Source: Inquilinus limosus
Lineage (GTDB): Bacteria > Pseudomonadota > Alphaproteobacteria > DSM-16000 > Inquilinaceae
DNA length: 44,796 bases
Direction of reading: 5' to 3'
Assembly (NCBI RefSeq): GCF_002195995.1
Contig: NZ_NHON01000052.1
Coordinates: forward strand, 1-44,796
Shown here: one piece after another, positions 35,949 through 43,491 of the stretch
Layout of the letters: each line of letters begins with the position of its first letter
How positions within the stretch are numbered: position 1 is the first letter of the stretch
The notes under the pieces: model-generated
What the model saw: the letters and a program-made list of their open reading frames with translations, nothing else
Told to the model about the DNA's origin: nothing
The model's database searches: none
Made by a program: the position numbers and the translations under genes

Positions 35949-36763
35949 CCGCCGCCCGGAGCCTCGTCCGCCGCCTGCCCGGCCCGCTGCTGGCGACGGT
36001 GCTGGGGGTGGCGATCATCGTGCCGATCGCCACCGTGTTCCTGTGGGCCTTCGCCGAGGCCTGGCGCTACCCGGCGCTGCTGCCGACCCAATGGGGCCTG
36101 CGCTTCTGGGACATGACCCTGGCCCGGGCCGATGTCTGGTCGGCACTGCGCACCTCGCTGGCGCTGGCGGTGACCGTCACCGCCATCTCCGCCGCGATCT
36201 GCCTGCCCGCCGCCTACGCCTTCGCCCGGCTGGACTTCCCGGGCAAGCAGCTGCTCCTCCTGTCCTTCCTGGCGACCCAGGCCTTCCCGAAATTCGGCCT
36301 CTATGTCGCCATCGCCGCCATCTTCCTGCAGCTCGGCCTGGTCGGCACCTTCGCCGGCGTCGCCATCATCCAGGTGCTGAACACGCTGCTGTTCATGATC
36401 TGGATCCCGGTCGCCGCCTTCCAGAACGTGGACCGAAGGCTGGAGGAGGCGGCCCGGGACGTCGGCGCCGGCCCGTTCCGCACCTTCTGGCACGTCACCC
36501 TGCCGCAGGCCGGCCCGGCCATCGCCGCGGCGCTGCTGCTGAGCTTCGTCGGCACCTTCTACGAGACCGAGGGCGCCTGGCTGATCGGCGCGCCGACGGT
36601 GCGGACCATGCCGATCCTGATGATCTCGCTGATCAACAACCAGCTGGTGATCCAGTACGGCGCGGTGCTGTCGGTGCTGCTCTGGGTCCCGTCCTTCGTC
36701 GCGCTCCTGTTCGCGCGCAACATCCTCAGCGCCCGCACCATCGCGCGCGGGCTGGGAGCCTAG
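35945..36763 (+). CDS. ABC importer permease 2
   Basis: This 272-residue inner-membrane permease starts with GTG at 35945, again in a GTGA overlap with the previous stop. Membrane segments begin LLATVLGVAIIVPIATVFLWAF. The EAA loop is RRLEEAARDVGAGPFRTFWHVTLPQ (about residues 163-187), nearly the same as in permease 1, as expected for a heterodimeric channel. It is followed by the ATPase gene after a single base. Confidence 0.9.
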   Translation: MTAARSLVRRLPGPLLATVLGVAIIVPIATVFLWAFAEAWRYPALLPTQWGLRFWDMTLARADVWSALRTSLALAVTVTAISAAICLPAAYAFARLDFPGKQLLLLSFLATQAFPKFGLYVAIAAIFLQLGLVGTFAGVAIIQVLNTLLFMIWIPVAAFQNVDRRLEEAARDVGAGPFRTFWHVTLPQAGPAIAAALLLSFVGTFYETEGAWLIGAPTVRTMPILMISLINNQLVIQYGAVLSVLLWVPSFVALLFARNILSARTIARGLGA

Positions 36764-36764
36764 C

Positions 36765-37847
36765 ATGGCCACGCTCGCGCTCGACCGCCTGACCAAGCGC
36801 TTCGGCGAGACCGCCGCGGTCGACCGGGTGTCGCTGGCCATCGGCGATGGCGAGCTGGTCTGCCTGCTCGGCCCGTCCGGCTGCGGCAAGTCGACCGTGC
36901 TGCGCATGATCGGCGGCTTCGAGACGCCGAGCGACGGCCGGATCGCCATCGACGGCGCCGATATCGGTGCCCTGCCGCCGAACCGCCGCCCGACCGGCAT
37001 GGTGTTCCAGAGCCACGCGCTGTGGCCGCACATGACCGTGTCCCGCAACATCGCCTTCGGCCTACGCCTCAGGCCGCTGTCGCGTGGCGAGGTCGACCGC
37101 CGGGTCGACGGCGTGCTGGAGCTGGTCGGGCTGGCCGGCTACGGCAACCGCTATCCCGGCCAGCTGTCCGGCGGCCAGCAGCAGCGCGTCGCCATCGCCC
37201 GCTGCGTCGTGCTGGAGCCGAAGATCCTCTTGATGGACGAGCCCTTCTCCGCCCTCGACGCCCATCTGCGGGTGCGGCTGCGCGAGGAGGTGCGGGCGAT
37301 CCAGCGCCGGCTGGGCCTGACCACCGTCTTCGTCACCCATGACCAGGAGGAGGCGATGACCCTGGCCGACCGCATCGTGGTGATGAAGGACGGGCGGATC
37401 GAGCAGGTCGGCCGGCCCGGCGAGATCTATGCCCGGCCGGAGACCGAGTTCGTCGCCGGCTTCATCGGCACCATGACCCTGGCCGGGGCGCGGGTCGAGG
37501 CCGGCCGCCTGCGCTGGCAGGGCCTGGCGGCGCCCTGCGACCTGCCCGACGGCCCCTGCACCCTGGCGCTGCGGCCGGAGGATCTGGTTCCCGTCCCCGC
37601 CGGCACGCCCGACACCGTGGCCGGCCGGGTCGCCCGGCTGGTCGATCTCGGCGCCGTGCGGATGGCCGATGTCGACATCGGGGGCGGCGCCGTGCTGAAG
37701 CTGCAGCTCGGCCGGGCCGACGGCATCGCCGAGGGCGCCGCGGTGACGCTGCGCCCCGCCCGCTGCGCGGTGTTCCGCGCCGGCGAGCCGGCCCGCCACC
37801 TGACCCTGGCCGAACCCGCCCGGAAACCGGAGCAAGCCCATGCCTGA
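36765..37847 (+). CDS. ABC importer ATPase (UgpC/MalK-like with C-terminal regulatory domain)
   Basis: This 360-residue ATPase has Walker A GPSGCGKST (36-44), Q-loop VFQSHALWPHMTV, signature LSGGQQQRVAIAR, Walker B ILLMDEPFSALD and H-loop VFVTHDQEEAM, all intact. After about residue 235 comes a TOBE-like domain (CTLALRPEDLVPV, VTLRPARCAVF) typical of importers of polyamines, sugars and glycerol phosphate. In UgpC this domain binds regulators, which would fit Pho control here, though that is inference. The gene overlaps the phosphodiesterase gene by eight bases. Confidence 0.93.
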   Translation: MATLALDRLTKRFGETAAVDRVSLAIGDGELVCLLGPSGCGKSTVLRMIGGFETPSDGRIAIDGADIGALPPNRRPTGMVFQSHALWPHMTVSRNIAFGLRLRPLSRGEVDRRVDGVLELVGLAGYGNRYPGQLSGGQQQRVAIARCVVLEPKILLMDEPFSALDAHLRVRLREEVRAIQRRLGLTTVFVTHDQEEAMTLADRIVVMKDGRIEQVGRPGEIYARPETEFVAGFIGTMTLAGARVEAGRLRWQGLAAPCDLPDGPCTLALRPEDLVPVPAGTPDTVAGRVARLVDLGAVRMADVDIGGGAVLKLQLGRADGIAEGAAVTLRPARCAVFRAGEPARHLTLAEPARKPEQAHA

Positions 37848-38685
37848 CGGCATCGCGATCATCGCCGACGGCCATACCACCCGGCTGAAATGGCACCGGC
37901 TGCAGCGCCGGCCCGAGGACATCCCCTTCACTCCGGCCCGGCTGCGCGAGGGCATGGCGCTGGGCACATCGATGGAGGTGGATCTGCGCCGCCGCGCCGA
38001 TGGCGGCTTCGCCTGCCTGCATGACGATACGCTGGACCGCGAGACCACCGGCCATGGCCCGGTCGCGGTCGCCGGCGTCGCCGACCTGCGCGCCCTGTGG
38101 ATGCGCGGCAAGGACGGCACGCCGGCCGGGGAGCGGCTGCTGCTGCTGGAGGACCTGGCCGAGCTGGCGGCGGCCGGGGCCGATCCCGCCACCCTGGTCC
38201 AACTCGACCTCAAGGAGACGGATGCGGTGCTGGACGGCCGCAGCGTCGACGCCTTCCGCGCCGCGCTGGCGCCGGTGGCCGGCCGCTTCATCCTGAGCGG
38301 CGGCGACTGGGCTGCGGTGCGACGCCTGGGCGCGGCGGTGCCCGGGCTGCGCCTGGGCTTCGACCCCTGCGACGACGACACGCTGGGGACGCTGGTCACT
38401 GCCACGGATGCCGGGCGCTTCATCGCCGCGGCGCTGGACCGGGCGCCCGAGGCGGCGATGATCTACCTGTCATATCCGATCGTGCTGCGCGCCGACGCGC
38501 TGGGCGTCGACCTGATCGCCGCCTGCCACGCCGCCGGCAGGACGGTCGACGCCTGGACCCTGAACCCCGACCATCCGGGCGCCGCGGCCGCGCTGGCCCG
38601 GCTGGTGGCGCTGCGCGCCGACCAGATCACCACCGACGCCCCCGGCGTGCTTGAGGCGATGTTCGGGGCGGCACAGCGACCCTAG
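37840..38685 (+). CDS. glycerophosphodiester phosphodiesterase-like enzyme, last gene of the importer operon
   Basis: This is a 281-residue cytoplasmic TIM-barrel protein of the GDPD family, which splits glycerophosphodiesters into glycerol 3-phosphate and an alcohol. No signal peptide is visible, so it acts on substrate after uptake, as UgpQ does. Recognisable catalytic elements are His19-Arg20 (WHRLQRRPED, in place of the usual HRG...PEN), Glu46 and Asp48 (MEVDL), and His61 (CLHDDTLDRETTG). The barrel continues with LVQLDLKET, MIYLSY, and VDAWTLNPDHPG, and QITTDAPG at the end is diagnostic. The altered spacing of the first motif makes this a variant GDPD, perhaps with a different diester. 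It overlaps the ATPase gene. Confidence 0.86.
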   Translation: MPDGIAIIADGHTTRLKWHRLQRRPEDIPFTPARLREGMALGTSMEVDLRRRADGGFACLHDDTLDRETTGHGPVAVAGVADLRALWMRGKDGTPAGERLLLLEDLAELAAAGADPATLVQLDLKETDAVLDGRSVDAFRAALAPVAGRFILSGGDWAAVRRLGAAVPGLRLGFDPCDDDTLGTLVTATDAGRFIAAALDRAPEAAMIYLSYPIVLRADALGVDLIAACHAAGRTVDAWTLNPDHPGAAAALARLVALRADQITTDAPGVLEAMFGAAQRP

Positions 38686-38698
38686 GCGGAACCCATCG

Positions 38699-38729
38699 CG
38701 TCCCTCCGCATTGCCATGCAGAGGGACAC
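38699..38729 (+). terminator. hairpin after the importer operon
   Basis: GTCCCTC (38700-38706) pairs exactly with GAGGGAC (38721-38727), a 7-bp stem in the 59-bp gap between the phosphodiesterase gene and mscS. There is no T-run, so it is at best a weak or Rho-assisted terminator, or an mRNA-stabilising end. Confidence 0.4.
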
Positions 38730-38744
38730 GGACGGGAACCGCCG

Positions 38745-39872
38745 ATGACCGAGACCATCGACCGCTGGCTGGACTGGTTCCAGGCCCAGCTGCCCTGGAT
38801 GCCGGCCTGGGCGATCAGCCTCGGCCTGCTGGCCCTGGCCGTGGTGGTCGCCAGGGCCGTCCACCGCATCCTGTTCCGGATCGCGACCGGGATCGTCGCC
38901 GGCAAGGACCTGAAGGACCTGTTCTGGCGGTCGCTGGTGTCGCGGACCGAAGGGCCGACGCGGCTGGCGGCGATGATCGTGGCGATCTCGGCCACGGCCA
39001 CCATCGCGCCGCTGACCGATGGCCAGCTCGGCATCGTCCGCCAGATCCTGCTGCTGGCCTTCATCGCCCTGCTCGGCTGGGTGGCGCTGACCGCGCTGCA
39101 CATCTGGATGACCGTCTATCTGCGCCGCTTCACCCTCGACGCCGAGGACAACCTGCTGGCGCGCAAGCACGTCACCCAGACCCGGATCCTGCGCCGGGTC
39201 GCGGCGGTGCTGATCGTGATGGTCACCCTCTCCGCCGCGCTGATGACCTTCGAGGAGGTGCGGCAATACGGCATCAGCCTGCTGGCCTCCGCCGGCGCCG
39301 CCGGGCTCGTCATCGGCCTGGCGCTGCAGCCGGTGCTGAAGAACGTCTTCGCCGGCATCCAGCTGGCGATGACCCAGCCGATCCGCCTCGACGACGCCAT
39401 CCTGGTCGAGAATGAATGGGGCAATGTCGAGGACATCACCTCGACCTATGTCGTGGTCCGGCTGTGGGACTGGCGGCGGCTGGTGCTGCCGCTGAGCTAT
39501 TTCATCGAGAAGCCGTTCCAGAACTGGACGCGCGAGAGCTCGGCCCTGATCGGCAGCGTCTTCCTCTATCTCGACCACACCGCGCCGGTGGAGGAGATGC
39601 GGCGCAAGCTGGACGAGATCGCCAAGGCCTCGCCGCTGTGGGACCGCCAGGTCGCCGGGCTGCAGGTCACCGACTTCCGCGAGCAGGTGATGGAGGTCCG
39701 CATCCTGGTCAGCGCCCGCACCTCCGGCCGCACCTTCGACCTGCGCTGCGAGGTGCGGGAGAAGATGATCGGCTGGCTGCAGCAGGCCCATCCGCACGCC
39801 CTGCCCCGCTGGCGCGGCGAGGTGCAGGAAGCCCAGGAGGCGGTGCTCCAACGGGCGGGCAGCCGGGGCTAG
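38745..39872 (+). CDS. MscS-family mechanosensitive channel
   Basis: This is a 375-residue inner-membrane channel that releases solutes on sudden osmotic downshock. Membrane segments are at about residues 20-45, 70-125 and 150-172; the pore helix is ISLLASAGAAGLVIGLALQPVLKNVFAGIQLAMTQPIRLDD (about 178-218), matching the small-residue pattern of the MscS pore. The beta domain follows (ILVENEWGNVEDITSTYVVVRLWDWRRLVLPLSYF). The C-terminal domain is normal. A larger E. coli-type extension is absent. It is on the same strand as the importer operon, 59 bp on, but separated by a hairpin. Confidence 0.93.
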   Translation: MTETIDRWLDWFQAQLPWMPAWAISLGLLALAVVVARAVHRILFRIATGIVAGKDLKDLFWRSLVSRTEGPTRLAAMIVAISATATIAPLTDGQLGIVRQILLLAFIALLGWVALTALHIWMTVYLRRFTLDAEDNLLARKHVTQTRILRRVAAVLIVMVTLSAALMTFEEVRQYGISLLASAGAAGLVIGLALQPVLKNVFAGIQLAMTQPIRLDDAILVENEWGNVEDITSTYVVVRLWDWRRLVLPLSYFIEKPFQNWTRESSALIGSVFLYLDHTAPVEEMRRKLDEIAKASPLWDRQVAGLQVTDFREQVMEVRILVSARTSGRTFDLRCEVREKMIGWLQQAHPHALPRWRGEVQEAQEAVLQRAGSRG

Positions 39873-39897
39873 AGCAGGGTCGGTCTTGACGTTCCTC

Positions 39898-40037
39898 GCG
39901 TTGCCTCTCCCGCCTGGCGGGAGAGGTCGGGCGCCCGCAGGGCGACCGGGTGAGGGCTGGTCCCGGCCTCGACAAACTCCCCTCACCCGGAGCCGCTTCG
40001 CGTCTCCGACCTCTCCCGCAAGCGGGAGAGGCAACGC
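39898..40037. repeat. family B intergenic repeat, copy 2
   Basis: It is a 140-bp double hairpin with perfect outer arms (GCGTTGCCTCTCCCGC and GCGGGAGAGGCAACGC), of the same design as 1342-1482. The internal arms differ in sequence (GGCGCCCGCAGGGCGACC versus GGAGGCGCTTGCGCCTCC). It lies between the converging mscS and inositol-monophosphatase-like genes. Confidence 0.86.
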
Positions 40038-40064
40038 AAAAGTCCGATTCCGGATCAGTTGGCT

Positions 40065-40916
40065 TTAACTGCCGCTCAGCAACCCGACCAGCCACGGATG
40101 CAGCCCGGCATTGGCGCCGAGCACGGCGCCGGTCGCCGGGATCGGGCCGCCGTCGAAGCCGGTGGCGACGCCGCCGGCCTCGCGCAGCACCAGCACCGCG
40201 GCGGCGTAGTCCAGCGGCGAGAGGCCATCCTCGAAGAAGGCGTCGTGCCGGCCGGCGGCGACATAGCACAGGCTGAGCGCGGCGGAGCCGAGCCGGCGCA
40301 CCCCGGCGGCGCGGTCGATCACCGCCCGCAGCGCCCGGTGATAGGCCTCGACATCGATGCTGCGCACCTGGCCGGGGATCGGCAGGCTGGCGCCGACCAG
40401 CGCCTCCTCCGGCGCCACCGCCCGGTCGATGCGCAACCGGCGGCCGTTGAGGAAGGCGCCATGGCCGCGCTCGGCGACGAAGGCCTCGCCCAGGCTGGGG
40501 TCCAGCACCACGCCGGCCGCCGTCTCGCCGCCCTCGACCAGGGCGATGGCGATGCCGAAGAAGGGCATCCCCCAGGCGAAGTTGGTGGTGCCGTCGATCG
40601 GGTCGACCAGGAAGGTGCCGGCGCCCTCGCGGCCCCCCTCGCGCCGGATCGCCGTGCCCTCCTCGCCGGTGATGGCGTGGTCCGGGAAGGCGGCGGACAG
40701 CGACGCCGCCACCGCCGCCTCGGACCGCCGGTCGGCGGCGGTGACGAAGTCGCGCGCGCCCTTGCGCTCCAGCGCCGCGCCCTCCCAGCGCCCGGCATCG
40801 GCCCGGAGCGTCCGGATCGCCTCGGCCCCGGCCAGCGCCGCCGCCAGCATCCGCCAGCTGCGGTCGGTCGGGGCCAGGGCGGCGGTGTCGGCGGGCAGCG
40901 CGGGCGGTCGAAGCAT
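40065..40916 (-). CDS. inositol monophosphatase family protein
   Basis: This is a 283-residue metal-dependent phosphatase. The start at 40916 is chosen over the longer open frame because the family begins here. Metal ligands are Glu85/Glu86 in ITGEEGT and Asp105 and Asp108 in LVDPIDGTTNFAWGMPFF; the last is in the PLDYAAAVLVLREAGG stretch, where most relatives have WDxAAG. The Trp is Leu here, but the key Asp stays. Family members hydrolyse inositol phosphate, histidinol phosphate or PAP; which one cannot be told. The gene has a family B repeat behind it and is divergent from the SOS-boxed tfoX-like gene. Confidence 0.88.
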   Translation of the reverse strand: MLRPPALPADTAALAPTDRSWRMLAAALAGAEAIRTLRADAGRWEGAALERKGARDFVTAADRRSEAAVAASLSAAFPDHAITGEEGTAIRREGGREGAGTFLVDPIDGTTNFAWGMPFFGIAIALVEGGETAAGVVLDPSLGEAFVAERGHGAFLNGRRLRIDRAVAPEEALVGASLPIPGQVRSIDVEAYHRALRAVIDRAAGVRRLGSAALSLCYVAAGRHDAFFEDGLSPLDYAAAVLVLREAGGVATGFDGGPIPATGAVLGANAGLHPWLVGLLSGS

Positions 40917-40995
40917 GGCGGGTCTCGGCGTGGGATCGTGGCTCCTTATCCCATGCGGCCCGCAGGTGGCCAAGGCGTCGAATCTCGCTTGCCAT

Positions 40996-41010
40996 GTTCT
41001 TTTTTTGTTC
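40996..41010 (+). promoter_or_regulatory. LexA (SOS) box, alphaproteobacterial form
   Basis: GTTC (40996-40999), seven T residues, GTTC (41007-41010): an exact GTTC-N7-GTTC, the LexA site established for Rhizobium, Rhodobacter and Caulobacter. It ends 36 bp before the tfoX-like start codon, the right place to block its promoter. The box is an AT-rich island in a GC-rich gap. Confidence 0.72.
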
Positions 41011-41046
41011 CTAACATCCGCCATCGCCTTTCCTCGGGGATCGAGC

Positions 41047-41394
41047 ATGGCGGCCCGTAACAGCTTCATCGACTTCCTGCGCGACCAGATCGCGCCGCTC
41101 GGCCCGATCACGCCCCGGCGCATGTTCGGCGCGACCGGCCTGTTCTGCGAGGGCGTGATGTTCGGCGTGGTGGCGGAGGACGCCCTGTATCTGCGGGTGG
41201 ACGACCACAACCGTGCCGCGTTCAAGGAGGCTGAGAGCCACCCGCCGCTCAGCTACGAGAAGCAGGGCCGCGTCATCGACCTGTCCTTCTGGCGCGTGCC
41301 GGACCGGCTGTTCGACGAGCCCGACGAGCTGATCGACTGGGCCCGGTCGGCGCTGGCCGCCGCGCACCGGGTCGCCGGCTCCCGCGCCCGGTGA
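41047..41394 (+). CDS. TfoX N-terminal domain protein
   Basis: This 115-residue protein consists of only the TfoX N-terminal domain: FIDFLRDQIAPLGPITPRRMFGATGLFCEGVMFGVVAEDALYLRVD, residues 7-52, is the family core. The C-terminal helix-hairpin-helix domain of competence regulator TfoX/Sxy is absent. The product is soluble. In other bacteria related proteins are competence regulators, but in alphaproteobacteria the single-domain type has no settled role. It starts 36 bp after a LexA box and six bases before the glycosylase gene, so both are probably induced by DNA damage. Confidence 0.85.
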   Translation: MAARNSFIDFLRDQIAPLGPITPRRMFGATGLFCEGVMFGVVAEDALYLRVDDHNRAAFKEAESHPPLSYEKQGRVIDLSFWRVPDRLFDEPDELIDWARSALAAAHRVAGSRAR

Positions 41395-41400
41395 CCGGCC

Positions 41401-42090
41401 ATGCAGCTGTCCCTCGCCCTCGACGACGATCCGCCCCTGCCCCGCATCCGCGACCGGCTGCTGGCGCGGCTCGGGCCCCGGCGCGGCGCCCGGCGCCGCG
41501 ACCCGGTCAGCCAGCTGGTCCGCAGCATGCTGGGCTCCAAGACCCGGGATGAGGTGTCGCTGCGCGTGTTCCGGGAGCTGCGCCGGCAGTACCCGTCCTG
41601 GGACTGGCTGTGCGAGGAATCGCCCCGCGCGGTGCTGCGCATCATCTGGCCGGTGAACCTGGCGGATGCGAAGGCCGGGCAGCTGCCGCAGGCCCTGCGC
41701 ATGATCGTCGCCTGCACCGGCCGCCTGTCCCTCGACCACCTGGCGGATCTGGACGAGGAGGCGGCGATGCAATGGCTGCGCCGCCTGCCCGGCGTCGGGT
41801 CGAAGATCGCCGCCGCGGTGCTGAACTTCAGCACGCTGCGCAAGCGCGCCTTGGTGGTCGACCGGCACCTGCTGCGGCTCGGCGGCCGTCTGGGGCTGCT
41901 GCCCGTCGATGCCGATTTCGACGCCGGCCACGAGTTGCTCATGCGCCAGCTGCCGGAGGCGTGGGACGCCGAGGACCTGGCCGAGCTTCACCGGCTGATG
42001 AAGCTGCTGGGCCAGACCGTCTGCACCGCCCACGCCCCGGCCTGCGACGGCTGCCCGCTGCGCGACCTGTGCCCGCGCAGGGGAGTATGA
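41401..42090 (+). CDS. endonuclease III-like DNA glycosylase with iron-sulfur cluster
   Basis: This is a 229-residue member of the HhH-GPD base-excision repair superfamily. The helix-hairpin-helix is LRRLPGVGSKIAAAVLNF with catalytic Lys135, and the catalytic Asp is Asp154 in VVDRHLLRLGGRLG. Four cysteines at 208, 215, 218 and 224 give the C-x6-C-x2-C-x5-C loop of a [4Fe-4S] cluster. Both lysine and aspartate are present, so a bifunctional glycosylase/AP-lyase is expected. It is not the standard Nth (shorter N-terminus, PVNLADAKAGQ). It probably repairs damaged pyrimidines. It follows the TfoX-like gene by six bases under the same LexA box. Confidence 0.9.
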   Translation: MQLSLALDDDPPLPRIRDRLLARLGPRRGARRRDPVSQLVRSMLGSKTRDEVSLRVFRELRRQYPSWDWLCEESPRAVLRIIWPVNLADAKAGQLPQALRMIVACTGRLSLDHLADLDEEAAMQWLRRLPGVGSKIAAAVLNFSTLRKRALVVDRHLLRLGGRLGLLPVDADFDAGHELLMRQLPEAWDAEDLAELHRLMKLLGQTVCTAHAPACDGCPLRDLCPRRGV

Positions 42091-42108
42091 AGTTGTCGGC
42101 CCGGTGAT

Positions 42109-42197
42109 TGTCATTGCGAGGAGGCGAAGCCGACGAAGCAATCCAGGGGCCGGTGCGCACCGGCCCCTGGATTGCTTCGCTGCGCTCGCAATGACGG
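42109..42197. repeat. family A intergenic palindrome, copy 5
   Basis: An 89-bp nearly perfect hairpin (GTCATTGCGAGGAGGCG to CTCGCAATGAC) with GGGGCCGGTGCGCACCGGCCCC at the tip. It fills the convergent gap between the glycosylase gene (stop at 42090) and msrA (stop at 42203-42205), ending five bases from the latter's stop codon. Confidence 0.88.
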
Positions 42198-42202
42198 TTC
42201 GG

Positions 42203-42814
42203 TCAGCCCGCCTTGGCCGACGCTTTCAGCATGTCGCCATGCACCGCCTTCAGCTTCTCGACCTTCGGCGTCGAGACCGCGCGGATATAGGGCTGGTTCG
42301 GGTTCCGGGCGGCATAGTCGTGATGGTACGCCTCGGCCTCGAAGAAGGCCTCCAGCGGCACCACCTCGGTCGTCACCGGCGCGTCGAACAGCCGGTCGCG
42401 TTCGATCTGGGCGATATAGGCCTCGGCCACCTGCTTCTGCGCCTCGTCGGCCGTGAAGATCGCCGAGCGGTACTGGCGGCCGACATCGTTGCCCTGGCGG
42501 TCCTTCTGGGTCGGGTCGTGCGCGATCGAGAAGAACAGCTTCAGGATCTGGCCCAGGCTGATCGTGCCGGCGTCGTAGGCGACCTCGATCACCTCGACAT
42601 GGTCCGTGGTGCCGGTGCAGACGGTGCGATAGTCGGCTGTCTCGCGGGTGCCGCCGGCATAGCCGGGCCGCACCGACAGCACGCCGTCCAGCTGGCTGTA
42701 CACGGCCTCGGTGCACCAGAAGCAGCCGCCGCCCAGCACGATCGAATGGCGGCCCTGCTGCGGCGGGTCCAGCTCGGGGGCGGGGAAGGTCCAGGGATCG
42801 ATCTTCAGGGCCAT
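42203..42814 (-). CDS. msrA: peptide methionine sulfoxide reductase A
   Basis: This 203-residue cytoplasmic enzyme reduces the S form of methionine sulfoxide in proteins. The start at 42814 follows GGAGA. The catalytic motif is GGGCFWCTEAVYSQLDGV with Cys31, and later VRPGYAGG, CTGTTDHVEVIEV, KLFFSIAHDPTQKDRQGNDVGRQYRSAIF are the family's fixed landmarks. The resolving cysteines of the C-terminal tail seen in some MsrA are not obvious: the tail is KAVHGDMLKASAKAG with no Cys, so thioredoxin may act on Cys31 or Cys34 directly. It is a single gene, with no msrB adjacent. Confidence 0.95.
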   Translation of the reverse strand: MALKIDPWTFPAPELDPPQQGRHSIVLGGGCFWCTEAVYSQLDGVLSVRPGYAGGTRETADYRTVCTGTTDHVEVIEVAYDAGTISLGQILKLFFSIAHDPTQKDRQGNDVGRQYRSAIFTADEAQKQVAEAYIAQIERDRLFDAPVTTEVVPLEAFFEAEAYHHDYAARNPNQPYIRAVSTPKVEKLKAVHGDMLKASAKAG

Positions 42815-42903
42815 GGCATGTCTCCGGCGGCCGGACGCGGCCGCGACTGCGTTGCTTCCCAAAGGATGAGATCGCGCCCCCGGCGGGACAAGCCCCCCGG
42901 CCG

Positions 42904-43467
42904 TCAGGGCAGGCTTGAGACGCGCCAGGCCCAGCGCCGGCCGTCATGGCTCAGCTCGGTGACGCCGAGCGGCGCGATGTCGATGCGCCAGAAGGACGAG
43001 GCCGGGGCCTCCAGCACATGCAGGAGCGCGCCCCGGATCACCGCCGCATGGGTGACGGCGACGCCGTGGCCGCCGTCGCCGGCCCGGGCGTCGAGCCAGG
43101 CGGCGGCCCGGCGCAGCAGGTCCGACAGCGCCTCGCCGCCATGCGGGGCGGCGTCGGGATCGGCCAGCCAGGCGATGACGCCCTCCGGCTCCTCGGCCTG
43201 GACCTGCTCGAGCCGCCGGCCGGCCCAGCGGCCGTGATCGGCGTCGCGCAGCGCCGGCTCCGCCGCCGCGTCGAGCCCCAGCGCCGCCGCCGTCTGCCGC
43301 GCCCGCAGCGCCGGGCTGGTCCAGGCCCGGTCGGCCCGCCGGATCGCCGGCTTCAGCGCGGCCGCGCGCAGCAGGGCGCGGTCCTCCAGCGGCTCGTCGG
43401 CCGGGAACGCCCCGGACCGGGTGGCGGCGGTGGCGCCGTGGCAGATCAGGGTCAGTCGGGTCGGCAT
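42904..43467 (-). CDS. histidine phosphatase family protein with CHG in place of RHG
   Basis: This 187-residue protein has the phosphoglycerate-mutase fold. The catalytic motif at residues 8-12 reads ICHGA: the arginine of RHG is Cys9, while the nucleophilic histidine (His10) is kept. The rest fits: WTSPALRARQTAAALGL, DADHGRWAG, HGGEALSDLLRRAAAWL, and the second histidine in VAVTHAAVIRGALLHVL. HGATAATR with AFPADEP directly after resembles a group I recall near cobalt/cobalamin genes. Here it lies about 0.7 kb from the cobalamin riboswitch, so a CobC-like alpha-ribazole phosphatase role is possible. It shares direction with the PhnA-domain gene 24 bp upstream. Confidence 0.82.
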   Translation of the reverse strand: MPTRLTLICHGATAATRSGAFPADEPLEDRALLRAAALKPAIRRADRAWTSPALRARQTAAALGLDAAAEPALRDADHGRWAGRRLEQVQAEEPEGVIAWLADPDAAPHGGEALSDLLRRAAAWLDARAGDGGHGVAVTHAAVIRGALLHVLEAPASSFWRIDIAPLGVTELSHDGRRWAWRVSSLP

Positions 43468-43491
43468 GCCGAGGACGCCCGCCTGGATGCG

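Noticed and set aside
33910-37847. Calling the importer a ferric iron (Afu/Fbp) or spermidine system
   Set aside because: The component families overlap with those, but the Pho box and the coupled GDPD enzyme fit an organophosphate better.
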